Source of the DNA: Craterostigma plantagineum
Lineage: Eukaryota > Streptophyta > Magnoliopsida > Lamiales > Linderniaceae
NCBI GenBank assembly: GCA_027422505.1
Contig: JAPQWV010000498.1
Location: 372,001 to 436,000 of the forward strand
Reading direction: 5' to 3'
Length of the DNA stretch: 64,000 bases
The first letter of the stretch is position 1, and every line of letters begins with the position of its first letter. Under the pieces are notes generated by a model. It saw nothing but the letters and a program-made list of their open reading frames with translations, did no database searches and was not told the DNA's origin. Positions 20,563 to 33,043 of this stretch are shown piece by piece. The translations under genes and the position numbers were made by a program.

Positions 20563-22669
20563 TTACATTCCCGGCGCCAACAACCCTACGTAATCATCCA
20601 ACCCATAAGGCTCAAACAGATCCCTGAAAAAACACTTCTTTTTCCTCGGATTACACCCAATATCCCTACAAAGCTGATCATTGTACCACACATGAATCCC
20701 AGCCAAGCAAGCCCTTCGAAACTTCGAACAATATCGCCTAAAATAACCCTCCCACTCGGCCACGTCCCTCTCCATCTCTTCGATCCTCGGCAGTTCGAAC
20801 GCCCCATCGAGGAAAAACCCTAACCATATAGCCCTCATTTCGAACGTGTATAGGTTCGAAAGCGACTCGGAGTAGCCCATCACGGCTAGCCGTGGGACCC
20901 TCGGGTGAACCATCTGCCTATAAAGTGGGACCGCCGAGCCGTCGCTCCCAGCCACGATTTTTCGAAATGTGGGGTCCGCGAATATCTGCCTTAGCTTCTC
21001 GTCGCCTTTGTAGCCAGTGGCGAATACGACGACGTCAGCTCTTATTACAACCTCGTTTTCGAGGACTATGCCTTCGCTGAAGAATTTGAGGTTGTTCGAC
21101 TTTTTGAAGGCGATGCTTCCGTTTTCGACTTTGGCGAAGAAGTCGTCGAGGAGGAAGAGTATCTGGCACGAGGATACGTCGTGGACGAAGCTCTGTCGTG
21201 GGACCATGTCGAATTTTTTGAGCGGGAGTTTCCAACGAGCGTAGCTCTCGACGAACTTCGAAATTCCCCATCTCTGTCGATCGGGTTTTTTTTTTTTGCG
21301 GGAAGAAAAAATTTAGAACGTAATTCGAAAGCAATATTTTTACATATATTGGTGAATGAACCACTTCATCTCAAAGTTTAAGTTTGAACTGAATGCGTCA
21401 GGTTTTTTACCTTGTCTGTTATTTTTAACAAATCCGCCCAGTTCTACGCTGATTCCTTTATTTCTATCCGTTTAACATGTAAATTTCTCATAAAGCTTGA
21501 GGATTTTTATGCAAGACCCTTTTGGCCATTGAACTCTGATTTATGTTAAAATGTGACAGTTTCACCTAAAAACTTTACCCGATTGAAGTGTATCATATTT
21601 TAAATTTATATATTTTATTTTCGACATACTTATCGTTTATTTACCAGAGGCGAAAGTAGAGTTGCTAGAACGCTGGAGAAGGGTCCTTCCCCGGGCTTAT
21701 GAACCATAAACTCGATGAATCGACTGAAGCATAAGAAACCGAAGCTAACTCCCCACGGCTGGGCGTCGGGGAGCATCCAATGAACCGTTCTTTGGACAAC
21801 CGTACAAGGATTATCGATTCCTAGAAGTCCAAGAAACACGGAAAAAACATGATCAAGACATTTCGACGCAAGAATTAGGCCATCGTCCATGCTTACCGTT
21901 GGCATTTGCGCATTCGAAGGCAATATCGAACGCCGATTTCCCGGAGCCAACGATCGCTATTCGCTTCCCTTTGATCAGTTCCAAAGCCTTTTCATGTTCC
22001 ATGGTGTAATAATCCATGGAATGTAATACTTTCCCAGAAAAAACCTCAGGCCCATGCCCTAATTCGAAGGCTGGGATTTCGGGCATTCCACTGAATCTTC
22101 CTATGCATAGGATCACAAACTCTGCTTCGTAATCGTAATCCTGGCACACCGAAATATCGAACCCTAAATAAACCTCGGAAACTTCGAAAGAAGTTAACGC
22201 CTAATTTCGAAACAATGTATACCTTCATCGTCTCGCCTTTTTCGCGGTGACGAACTCTTAGCACCCACTTCCCCTTCGAAGATCCAAAGGCTTTCCCATC
22301 GTTCCCTCCCCATAATTCCCAAGACTCCATTTCTTCAACGGATTCTCCGACGTAGTCGATGCTTACAACCTCGGAATTGAACCGTACGTAAGGGAGCAGC
22401 TGAAAGTTGTCGGCGTAGGACTTGAGGTACTCTCTGACCTCAGCGCTTGAAGGAAATGGAGCTCTGACGTGGGACGGCCATGGGAAATCGAGGAATTGGT
22501 AGAACTCTTTGACGTTCTGAAGCCTTGTGTTGGCGGTGGTTTTGTGCCATACGCCGCCGATGTCCGCCTGGGCTTCGAAGACGACGGGGCTGAAGCCTTT
22601 GGAGACGGTGTGCTTGCAGGCGAGGAGTCCGCTGATTCCTGCTCCGATTATTGCGATGCGTTTTTCCAT
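20563..22669 (-). CDS. Flavin-containing monooxygenase, FMO1-like
   Basis: Four exons: 22223-22669, 21897-22140, 21645-21820, 20563-21273. All have consistent phases and give 525 aa. The ATG at 22669 opens directly into the FAD-binding motif (RIAIIGAGISGL). Next are the FMO-identifying motif FSGKVLHSMDYY, the NADPH-binding site IVGSGKSAFD and the FATGYKGD motif. The sequence follows plant FMO1-like proteins rather than YUCCA enzymes (GHGPEVFSGKVLHSMDYYTMEHEKA is the FMO1-type form, shown here in pieces: GHGPEVF, DYYTMEHEKA). FMO1 of Arabidopsis makes N-hydroxypipecolic acid in systemic immunity; whether this protein has that substrate is unknown. The reading frame is intact, unlike several neighbours. 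Confidence 0.9.
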
Positions 22670-24022
22670 TGTTTTGGATAAGGAGATGACGACGTCGTCG
22701 TCTTCCCTCTGTATATATACAGATATCGAAATGGAGCGTGTGTGTGTGTCTGAAGATTGTTCTGTAGATATCGAATGATGATGTGTTTTTTGTCTGCTAC
22801 GCATAGTAAAACTATATAGGTTGGCTCGCGCCTAATTCACACATATGTCGAATCGAAATCAAGGATGTCCTTTTATTTGAGGGAATTTTTCATTTAAGTA
22901 TGATTTTGGTCATGTGATGAAAAACTTTAGTTTTAACGATCCGATTTCTACAGTACCACTTCATTGTTGTGCAGATTATAGTATCACTTTATTGTTTTGC
23001 AGACTGCAGTACAATTTTCTGCAATACCACTTCATTGTTTTGCAATAACACAAATGATCATCTGATAAACGATCATCTGATATCAGTTCATATATTTTTT
23101 TTATAACATTATTTTTTAGTTTAGGTCTTTATCTCTAAATTCTACAGAAATTTTACCTTTTAACCAATAATGTTGCCTGACAGGATCTGAAACCTATTTT
23201 AGAACTTTAAAGGGATCTGAATTCAAATTAACCCTTTATTGGGAAGATTTTGATGTCATGAGGACAAATCAAGAAGGAATTTGGAACGATGATATAATCA
23301 TCGGTAGTTATTTGATCCTAAACAGGGACAAACATTGGCATTAAGAATCGAAAGTTGCACGGTTAACTTTCTTATGAAGTAGGTTTTGTCTTAACTTGCA
23401 TTGATTTGCATAATTATTTTATCGTACAATATATATAGAGGTAAGGTAAATGTAATGTCGAGTAGGTGTTTACTTTTATCACATTTTTCTGATATATACC
23501 TATGGTGCGAACATAGAGTATGTTTTGATATTTATATATTAACGTCATATCTGCAATCAAGACCGCCTATATAGATTAGGCCAAGCTTTCAGGCCCAATT
23601 AAGTCCACATAGGGCCCAGTAATACCGGGCTGAACTCGTTTGATGGGAACTAGAGCTACCAAACTCTCCAAACAAAAAAGACTAGATTATGACAGACATA
23701 AGCGATTTGTTAGGGTTTTTAATTCTTAACAAATGATTTTAGAATGGAAGCTCGTCAACATTTGTGGGCCAACTCTGCCTTAATATGCCGAATGCCCAAT
23801 TACGAAATTTAACATGGTATCAGAGCGGAGCATCCTAAATGGTTAATGTAATTAGAAATTATATTAAATCACATATATCTCACATAGGATAATTGAGAAG
23901 AAGTTTGATACCTTATAATTTGGTGGGCTGCTCCACCTATCATCAATTGATTTTAAGGATGTAATCTCATCAACTTATATATGCCTACTTTTCTCTAAAC
24001 AGACAATGGTCCAATAAAAAAT
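22670..24022. other. FMO upstream region and spacer
   Basis: No gene. At 22944-23042 the phrase ACCACTTCATTGTT-TTGCA recurs imperfectly three or four times, a small minisatellite. Near 23817 TGGTATCAGAGC, a typical initiator-Met-tRNA primer site, follows TTTAACA. Together with 23909-24022, related to 12955-13068, this suggests a degraded LTR/TRIM fragment. Confidence 0.45.
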
Positions 24023-25054
24023 GGAAAATTTGACAATACTAATCCAACCTATCAGTTCTCCGCTCAAATAAACTCAACTATCAGTTATTTCAGAATAATC
24101 CTAACTATATAGTGAGTCTTCCGAAATTGCACCAGTGTCACTTGAAACTTGTTTAGCAGGTAATTTTTTTTTTTATTTTGTTACCTATATATCTTTATGA
24201 TAATTTTTCAAAATAAAATTAGTAAATCAAATTTTTATTTTTTAAATAGCAATTGAGTTTTTGTTACATATTAATTAATGGCGGTCAAAGTGGCGATTAG
24301 TCTAAGTTTTATTATTAGATTGATTTATAGTATTTGAAGAAAAATAAATTGGTACCAAAAATTAACATGGTATTTAAGAACATTTATTTTAATTAAAATT
24401 ATCAGGTTCAAATATATATATGTAATTATAATAAAAAATGCATATGTGCCTGCAGCATGTATCAAGTGACGATAATTTTTCAAAATAAAATTAGTAAAAT
24501 CAAATTTTTATTTTTTAAATATCATTTGAGTTTTTGTTACATATTAATTAATGGCGGCCAAAGTGGCGATTAGTCTAAGTTTTATTATTTAGATTGATTT
24601 ATAGTATTTGAAGAAAAATAAATGCGTACCAAAATTTCACATGGTAACATTTTATTCTAATTAAAATTATCAGTTTTAAAATATATATATATATATATGT
24701 AATTATAATAAGAAAAATGCATAAATGTACCTGATTACTAATTTTTAGTTGAGATTATTTCGAAATGATTCGTAGTTGGGTTTATTTCGGGCGGGCAACA
24801 TCAATTTCTTCTCAACGTTAAGTTCTCCTTAAAAAGATTTTACAAAAATTATTTTACTAATTTTATTTGGAATTTCGTTTTAAATGTATATATATAAGTA
24901 ATTAATGTAAGCAATACCCGCTAAATAAGTTCTAGGTGACATTTGTGCAATTTCGGAAGACTCGCTATATAGTTAGGATTGTTCAGAAATAATTGATAGT
25001 TGGATTTATTTTGAGCAGAGAACTGATAGGTTGGATTATTATTGTCAAATTTTA
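24023..25054. mobile_element. Long-TIR non-autonomous element (MULE/foldback-like)
   Basis: The left end, about 120 bp from GGAAAATTTGACAATA, matches the inverted right end (complement GTAAAATTTGACAATA), with further weaker inverted similarity inward to about 200 bp. Flanks are TAAAAAAT on the left and TAAAAAAAT on the right, a possible 8-9 bp target duplication. The interior holds a direct tandem duplication of about 270 bp (24200-24469 and 24470-24720). There is no coding sequence. Long inverted repeats with a short non-coding core fit Mutator-like or foldback elements; the superfamily is inferred. Confidence 0.65.
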
Positions 25055-25207
25055 CTAAAAAAATTTAAGAGCGATGTTTCATTTCCTTGTCATATGAAGA
25101 ACAGCAATCTCACCCAAGACGAAACGACACCATTTTATGTTTCCCTGTAATTATTTGTTTATTATTAAGCGCAGCAACCGCACAGTTTTTAAATATTATT
25201 ATTACTA

Positions 25208-26022
25208 CTAATTAGGCGGCTCAGCACATCCCACACAATCAGGCAAAAGCATCGCCGGGCTAAACGTCGGAGCTTCAGAAGCCACCACAGAATTCTCAGG
25301 CGCACAGCCTTCTCCACTCGAACCGGCAACCAACTGAATCGTCGACCGGCGAGAACCGGCGATTTCCAGCCCACACAGTTTCTCCAGCGCAATCCCTTTT
25401 CACGGCCGTACATATTTTTGTCAGTAACTGAAGAACATCACATCAAAAGAATCGCAAGAAGAGAAGGGTTTTGCATTAGGTGGTGTTATTATTATTAGAA
25501 CCTTCTGCAGAAGCCAAGCTGCTGTAAAGATCGATAATGTTCGGACAGCTATCGTAGCACTTTGGAGAGCACATTTTGCTCACGAATTTCTTGTCGAAAA
25601 GGTTGTCCGATGAGATCCCAACTGAGCTTCTGCTTACTCCGCAGGATTCAACGCAGTCGTCGTTTTCAATGTGTCCGTATACATTAGTCGCTGCTACTAA
25701 CGACGTTTTGCAGTGGAACCTCACTGCTTCTTGCCCTTCTACGGATTCGGAAGTTTCTAGAAGGCATCGGTTCCCCGAAGATGCGACCGAGAAGGAGCAG
25801 AGTTCGATTGGCAGCTCTTCGCATGCTAGTTCACCTAATAATAGAATACATAGGATGAATCCAAATAAATAAATAAAATAAAGAAGTGTATTTTTTATGG
25901 AAGTATGCATATGTGTGAAAAGGAAGGATTTTTTTTTTTTTTTTTTTTGAGAAATGAATTTTACCAAGAGCGCCGTGGAGGAACGTAGCAAACAATGCAA
26001 TAAAAGCAATTCTTTGCGTCAT
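25208..26022 (-). CDS. PAR1-family secreted cysteine-rich protein
   Basis: Exon 1 25965-26022 and exon 2 25502-25834 are in phase. They encode a signal peptide (MTQRIAFIALFATFLHGALG) and a PAR1 domain: CEELP, CSFSVASSGNRCLLET, HCKTS, ENDDCVESCGVSR, SVGISSDNLFD, CSPKCYDSCPNIIDLY. The PAR1 (photoassimilate-responsive) family is plant-specific, extracellular and of unknown biochemical function. A third exon 25208-25395 is probable. It continues in phase from EG into IALEKLCGLEIAGSRR and ends CVGCAEPPN, for 192 aa in total. Its donor would be GTTCTA, which is poor. Without splicing the protein ends after GSNNNNTT. A poly(T) of about 20 lies in intron 1. The gene is divergent from nothing close by. 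Confidence 0.82.
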
Positions 26023-26839
26023 AACTCGATCTCTCTAGGACGTTTTTTAAATTTTAATACATGTACAATGTGGGATGGAACATGCTATTTATAGAGTTAT
26101 TTTGTTGTGGGACACGCCAAAATATGTTTTTTTTTATCCGATTGATGACAAAAGTAGTGAATCTACCTAGGCCATTGATGCCATCTTTGTAGCCGGACCG
26201 GAGCATGATGGATAGGCAAGTTCATCTTAGTTTTTGAATACTTGTCATTTAAGAATATATTAAAATTGAAGGTAACTTAGGCACAATCTTAGAAATAAGT
26301 GAATTATTGCAATCTCAGCCGATAGAAAAAGAAAAACCCAAGAACACTTGCATCTGTTGGGGAACAACTCGTTTACATATTCGATTCGGCACATAATGTT
26401 ATTTTTTAAGTACATAATGTTAGAGTCCAGATTTCTCAAACATTTCTCAACTTACTTCATGATCCACACATATAGGCTGGCCCAATGAACCAAGGCCGCC
26501 CAATTAATCACCTATCCAGCCCAACTAAAGCCCCAATATGCAGCCCAAATAGTGAGTCCAAATCGAAAAGCTTTGTCGCACGTGCTGCCTAGATCTACTG
26601 CCAATTGATGAAATTGCCAAATTATCTTTTTTTGCTTTTTTCATGAAGTAAAAGTAATCGATTAATCAGATAATTGTTAGTTAATGTTTAAATAAAACTA
26701 CTAAAAAAAATCTTTGTGGGTGCGCGCGTGTGAGGTATGAGATCGATGTTGAAAAGGACAAAACCCCACAAATCATTGCCGTGGAAATGGCCGACCCAAC
26801 ATTACTTAGTGGGAGGCAGAGTCGCACAAATCCGATAAA

Positions 26840-26906
<67 letters not shown>

Positions 26907-28069
26907 GCACGCTTTTTAATACTTGATAGTGATAAAACTCATGCTTGGTTTCATTAATGAATATTTGTGAGTTAATCCCTTGTACATTATTCTCCTATAT
27001 ACTTATCATTAGTATTTTGCTCGAAACCTACAAATTCACGGACAAGGTCTGTTGTTAAAATATCAGATGAGTTTTGTCTGATTCTTTGTACTTGCATGTG
27101 GCTTTCCATGAATTATTAAAAGAATTTCAGTTGAATGAATAAATATCAATCTCAAGACGCGTGTCCGAAGTTGAATGAATAAATCTCAATCTCAAGACGT
27201 TATGCATGATATAATACTTCCATCTTTTTTGATATCGATGTAAATTGGAAATCACTTTTTCTTTATACGTATATATTGGATTTATTTACGTTAAATATTC
27301 ATGAAAGGAACCTTTCATGCAGACAATCTATGAACGATACGAAAACTAAAAGTCACATATTTATAGATAGAACGCAACTACGATTTCTAGAAGGAGAATC
27401 TATACCAATGGGTATGTGCATGGATGCCATTTCTTTGTAGTGGGAATAGTCAAAAGAAATATCTACAATTGCATAATTATATATATGGACTTTCCATATT
27501 CCCTTCGAAATGTTCAAATTAGTTATTGAATGGTTATCTTCCAATATTCCTCCATACCAATTATGAATTCCTATAAAGTTACAAGCTTTTTCTGCTTTGT
27601 ACATGACGTTTCGTCTCTAATTTGAAAATAGGACTCTAATATTTCTCTTTCATTTTTTCCTCATGGGACAACTCCCCTCATTAATAATTTTCGTCCCACG
27701 TCCACGCATATATGACTAATGAATGGTGTGTTTGAGGTGAAAATTTAAGAAAAGCTTTCAATATGATATAATAAGACAATTCAGGAAATTTCTAAAATCA
27801 GCATTTATTAATGGCATAATTGAAAATCAGAACCAAGAGATAAATGACAAATAGCCACAAGCATTTTCCTTTGTTTTCATCCTGAAAAAAAAAAATCCAA
27901 ACTACAAAGTACGATTTTACAAATTGTACTACGAAAGTGCCTAATTAAACATGAAACGGTTATTTAAAAATCACCCTTCTTTTTCTTCCTCCCTCAAAAA
28001 CCCTTTTTTCATCAATCTTGATACTAAACTCTAATATCTCAAAGATCGTTCATGATTCCATTCCTTCCA
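26023..28069. other. Spacer between PAR1 and PIN fragment
   Basis: No gene seen. It includes a compound microsatellite and short AT-rich frames without motifs. GAATGAATAAATATCAATCTC is nearly repeated at 27133 and 27174. Confidence 0.5.
26842..26908. repeat. (CT)n(CA)n compound microsatellite
   Basis: About 25 CT units running into six or more CA units. Confidence 0.95.
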
Positions 28070-28731
28070 TCATATGCCCAACAATATGTAGTAGACGAGC
28101 GTTATTGGCAAGCAATAAGCATCCCAAATATCACCCTGCACATCAATATACCCTCCATTAAATATCGCATTTTCAACAATCAATCACATCGCAGAAATAA
28201 CAGAAAATAAAAACTAATTTCGAACTTACCCCGTGCTTAGAATGTCGGGGTGTACATTGTATTCCTTGGCAAAGACGAAGGGTACAATCCCTTGAGGCAA
28301 AGCAGCCTGCAAATACTCCCATTTTTTAAATAAACTAGAATTTTTGTCGTGGTACGTAAATAAATGACCGTATATTTTAATACTTCTGCCACAAAGACGA
28401 CTTATTCCAATTCCCATGCATACATACATTTCATTTAAAACCCATAATAGAGCTCATCCTCACGTGTTCGACTGCCATATTTTTGGTGTAATCACAATAT
28501 TTAAACGATCTATTTTATCATTTTTTAATGTAACATAATTGAAAATATTAGAATAAAAGGAAGAAATAAAAACCTGGACAATAGCAACGCGCAAAAGAAC
28601 GCCGCGGAGGCCAACGGCAATGGAAGCAGCGGCCATGACAGCTGGCCCAGTTAGGAATCTCACGGCCATTGAGAAAGCTGCTACTGAGTTACCACATGCA
28701 ATAATCCTCGGCTGTAATGCCATAAATAGAC
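28070..28731 (-). pseudogene. PIN: PIN auxin efflux carrier, last three exons only, frameshifted
   Basis: Exon 28574-28731 reads [20 protein letters not shown] then [20 protein letters not shown]. Exon 28230-28306 reads [20 protein letters not shown] then DILSTG. The last exon 28070-28135 should read [20 protein letters not shown]. This is the C-terminal membrane domain of canonical long PINs (PIN1/3/4/7), which export auxin at the plasma membrane. One T is missing from the run in the last exon (ATTGCTTGCC), so the frame hits TAA at 28102-28104, 10 residues early. All upstream exons are absent. They would lie to the right, but block A copy 2 begins about 475 bp away at 29207. In Arabidopsis, LPR1/PIN7 and LPR2/PIN3 are neighbours by locus number, supporting a PIN3/7-type origin. 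Confidence 0.88.
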
Positions 28732-29206
28732 CTAATATATATTGCAATAAATAATAATAATAATAAAAAATAGTTTAGTTAATGAAATCATGTATGTGTC
28801 AATCAAAATCAATCAGCAGGAAAAAAAAAAATTCCCCCCAAAAAACATCATCAGACATCCGTCATTGTCATCAACAGAAGAAGGCATGCTAGAAAAAAAC
28901 CATAATAACTAATAATGCTTCTATTCTACTGCCACTACTATGCTTTAGAGGTACTTTACTGACATTATTTCATGTAAGAAAAGATAGTAAACAATAATAA
29001 AGGAACAGACATGTTATCATGAGCAGCGCTAGCTTTTTTTTTTTTTCCAAGCATGCCTTTGGTTGGTGCTTTTTTTGATTATCTTACTCTACTACAGCAC
29101 TAAAGATAGATCACAGATGCATGCTTAAATGATTAAGTTTATTGCGTTGGAGTTGGTCTCATCATTTTGTTTGGTCTTTTGGTTAAATTGAAACTGAGGA
29201 ATAAAT
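28732..29206. other. Right end of segment B
   Basis: This is inside what should be a PIN intron. No exon of PIN was recognised. The sequence is AT-rich with homopolymers. Homology to block A begins near 29207-29220 (AAAGATCTG, then TTTTAATTTAAACTG). Confidence 0.6.
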
Positions 29207-30227
29207 AAAGATCTGTAGTTTTAATTTAAACTGTTTCTTTTTTCGTTATTACCTGGGATGAGAGGCAGAGCAGAGGAGACTGAATCCTCCATAATATTAT
29301 ATATCTGTTGATTATTTGGTAATATGATTAGTGCGCGGGCTCAAGCTCTTTTCCTAAAGCCCGATTCCAAGCCTGCCTTGTGAAATTAATTGTCCATTTC
29401 CATGATAATGAAATGTAAATGATAAATTTTCTATGTATGCTAGTGTGTACGTATGTGCATACTTTTTGAACGAAACAAGAGACCATGTGAGGCCGATTAA
29501 GCTTGAATAAGTGTTGGGAATTTCTGATCAGTTTCCTCCAAACCTGATTAGAATGAGCCTCGTATTACACTAGCTAGAAGAAAATTGTCAGACAATGTGG
29601 TACGTACTTTGTAGCTGACAAGAAGGTACATGATAAGCTACCTCGATTAAAATCCCACTGCATCATTGATTCCAACTTGTGAGTTGAGTTATTACATCCC
29701 ATTCAACAATTATTTTGATATCATAATAAATCAATCAAGTAAATCTATGGTTAGTGAAGGTCAATACTTCAATTTCACTTGTGTATTCTTACTAACTATT
29801 TGTATAGTATGGTGTATATCGGGGCATCCATTATCTTTCCCTTCATAAGTCGGCTTTTAGGGTTTATGTGGCGTTGGTGTGTGGGGGATAATGTAAAAAA
29901 AAAAAACAGACAGCGAAGTGTAAGAACTAAAAAAGTATTCCACTTGCCATATACCTATATTATATTAGCAATTGAAATGTTGAAATAAGAACGAAATAAA
30001 TGCATGAGCAGGTGGTTGCTGCTGTTGCCTTGACGTAACAAGACAATGAACATGCAGTCTTTAATTACACACAACCACCGTAGCAAACAACCATTCCACT
30101 AACAATTCGATAAACAATTATATATATAGGCAATGATCAAACAAACCCTAAATCGACTAGACCATTCCTATACAACCAAGGTGTACCCTCGTTCCTCATT
30201 CCAAAACAAGAAATAATAAAAGAAAAG
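29207..30227. other. Left edge of block A copy 2 and GDSL copy 2 promoter
   Basis: The counterpart of 210-1273. Differences from copy 1 are concentrated here: a replaced block (29433-29561 against 441-605) and scattered substitutions up to about 29840. After that the copies become nearly identical. Confidence 0.65.
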
Positions 30228-31475
30228 ATGACGACGACTAACACAAACTCCTTTCAAGTACCAATAAAACTCCTCGCAATAACAACGCTCACAACACTTC
30301 TTCTCCTCACTTCTAAGGCAACCTCGTCGCCATTGCCTTTCAAGAAGCTATACGCCTTCGGAGATTCTTACACAGACACTGGAAACACGCGAACCTCGAC
30401 GGGCCCCACCGCCTTCAACCACGTGTCGGACCCACCGTACGGCGTCACGTTCTTCCACCGCCCCACCAACCGTTACTCCGACGGCCGCATAGTCTTGGAC
30501 TTCCTCGCCGAAGCCCTAGGCCTACCTTTTACCCCTCCCTACAGAGACCCTAACGCCGACCGTTCCTATGGCGTCAGCTTCGCCGTCGGCGGAGCCACGG
30601 CGATAAGGCACGGCTTCTTCGCCAAGAACAACATCAGCTTCAACCTAGTGAAGCAGTCTCTTCAGACGCAGCTAGTTTGGCTCGACAAGGTGTTGAAGGA
30701 GAGCAAAGATGGGTACTGTAGAGACGTGGAGACAACGCCGGAGGAGTGTAAGAAGGCTTTCGACGATTCTTTGATATGGGTTGGCGAGATTGGCGCAAAC
30801 GATTATACTGCTAGCCTTGGATCCTCTCTCTCTAGTAGGGTTATTCGATCTCTTGCCATAAAAAGCGTTGACGGTTTCTTACAGGTGAAATGACGAGGCG
30901 ATGGCATGCTTGCTATCTTAAAATATAGGGTCTATTCATCTTTATTCATCTACAATCTTTGACTCTTTACAATATAGGTATTGCTCAAGAAAGGCGCGAA
31001 ACACATAGTAGTCCAAGGCTTGCCGGCGACTGGCTGTGAAACGTACATTTATGCTCTATCTTCGCCTGACGATAGAGACAACATGGGCTGCGTGGCCACC
31101 ATTAACGAGCTAGTTCGGACACACAATGCAGCCCTCAAATCTACCCTCGAAGTTCTGAGGAAGAAATACCCACAAGCGACTATTCTCTATGCAGATTACT
31201 ACAAGGCCCACTTGAATGTGTTCAACAACGCTGCTAAATATGGGTTCAAGGAGCGGCTTAAGGCTTGCTGTGGATTCGGCGGCGGAGAGTATAACTTCGA
31301 TGTGTTTAACACCTGCGGTTCTCCTTCCTCAAGTTCGTGCAGTGACCCGTCTTCTTACATCAACTGGGACGGCGCGCACTTCACGGAAGCTGTGTATAAG
31401 GTGATGACCGAGGGTTTTGTTAATGGGAGTTACTGCGAGCCTTCGTTTAGTTACATGATGATGAGAAGAAGTTAA
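30228..31475 (+). CDS. GDSL esterase/lipase (At3g48460-like), copy 2
   Basis: Exons 30228-30884 and 30978-31475, 384 aa, with the same protein and same intron as the gene at 1274-2521. Catalytic Ser47 (FGDSYTD), Gly/Asn of GEIGANDY and Asp350/His353 of DGAHFTE are all present. Because coding and intron sequences match without visible change, the duplication (or the assembly of two alleles) must be recent. Both copies have equivalent near promoters. Confidence 0.92.
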
Positions 31476-32790
31476 AAATGGAGTCTTGTGCTTATGATTA
31501 AGGTGTCTGATGATGATGAGTTCTTCTGAATTGTTTAGGGTTTGTTTTGGGTACTTGCGGTGATGTTGTTGTCTCGAATTTGAGTGTTATTGCAAATGCA
31601 GTCCAAGTTATAATTTAAATTAAATAATTCGTGGAAAATGTGATCCTCTCTATACTCTTCAACGTTCTTTTCAATCGCACATTTCGATGTTTACTGTGTC
31701 CTTTGATGATGGTGAAAGCTTACATTAAAGAACGTAGTTACAAGGGCTAGAGAGATATTTTGTTAAATAAGGAAAAATCTTATACAGACGCTGATGTTTT
31801 CACCCATTACTACAGCAAGCAATAATCCCATCGTCAAGCACACATTAGTAGTTTACTACAGCAAGCAATAATCCCATCGTGAACGCACCTGTTATGTGGT
31901 ATTTTTTTGTACCACGTCAACATGCCAAATCAATCCCCGACGGATTCACTAATCTCATGTGTATGTTATAAATCAATAAAAAATCCCATGTATGCCGATT
32001 TGGCGCGTTGATGTGGTTGGTGCTCACGCAAGGTGACCACCATAACATTACTCTATATATATATATATATATATATGCAAATCTTTCATGAAAGGTTTTT
32101 GTCGTTGTTGTGTATTAGATATATATATATATATATATTATACTCCTATATATATATATATTATATACGTCACCACGGAAGAAAATATGTCAAAGCAGCT
32201 AGCTTGTAAGCATATGTCTGTAAATGCCTTCCATGAATTAATGGAAGAGAGCCCACATATCTAATAGTAAGATGACGTTTCAACCAACAAAAGATATCCC
32301 CATGAAATGTTTATTATCCCCGTCTTGAACTCAGTCATGACGAACGACTAGTCGTACATTACATGTGCTTTTTAAAATTGGTACAGTTATCAATATTTAT
32401 GAGGGTGTGGTACAGTACTGGATGTTGGGATATTGCAATATTTTTTAATATCTAATAGAAAGAATCGCATAAATGGTATGTCATTAAACGACAAACGCAT
32501 TTAATTAACCATCATTGCCCAACTAACATACATAACTCGCAACAAAAAGTCCATATCTCACCTCACTCACGCGAGGGACTTATTCACCATTTAATGTATT
32601 GACCTGTAAAATCGTCCCTATACTACCCTTTACATAACGCCTATTTTCTTGGATCTCTGCTCCTTTGAGTGGGTATATTCTCTTCCTCTTCCATTAGTTA
32701 GAACTTAGAAGGTAGGGTACAACTTACAGAGCCCAGTTATTGGGCTGAGTTAGCTGATTTATAAAGTTATTGGGCCGTCGGCCCAATTAA

Positions 32791-32826
<36 letters not shown>

Positions 32827-33043
32827 CAATTGACCATCGTAGTTTCCCATTTCATGTAGCAGTCACATTCCATTTTCTAAATTTCAAGAATTTGCCTGAT
32901 ATATTACTCAAGAAACAACGATGAAATGATGATGACTGAACATTAAACTACTATATATATATTATCCTCGGACTATTTCCCAAGAACAGAGGTTGTAAAG
33001 AATCGAAACTCATAACATAAGCATCTATCTATCATCATCACAC
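31476..33043. other. Convergent spacer, copy 2
   Basis: Same content as 2522-4090, with slightly different (TA)n lengths. The site-II palindrome is at 32770-32786. No gene seen. Confidence 0.6.
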
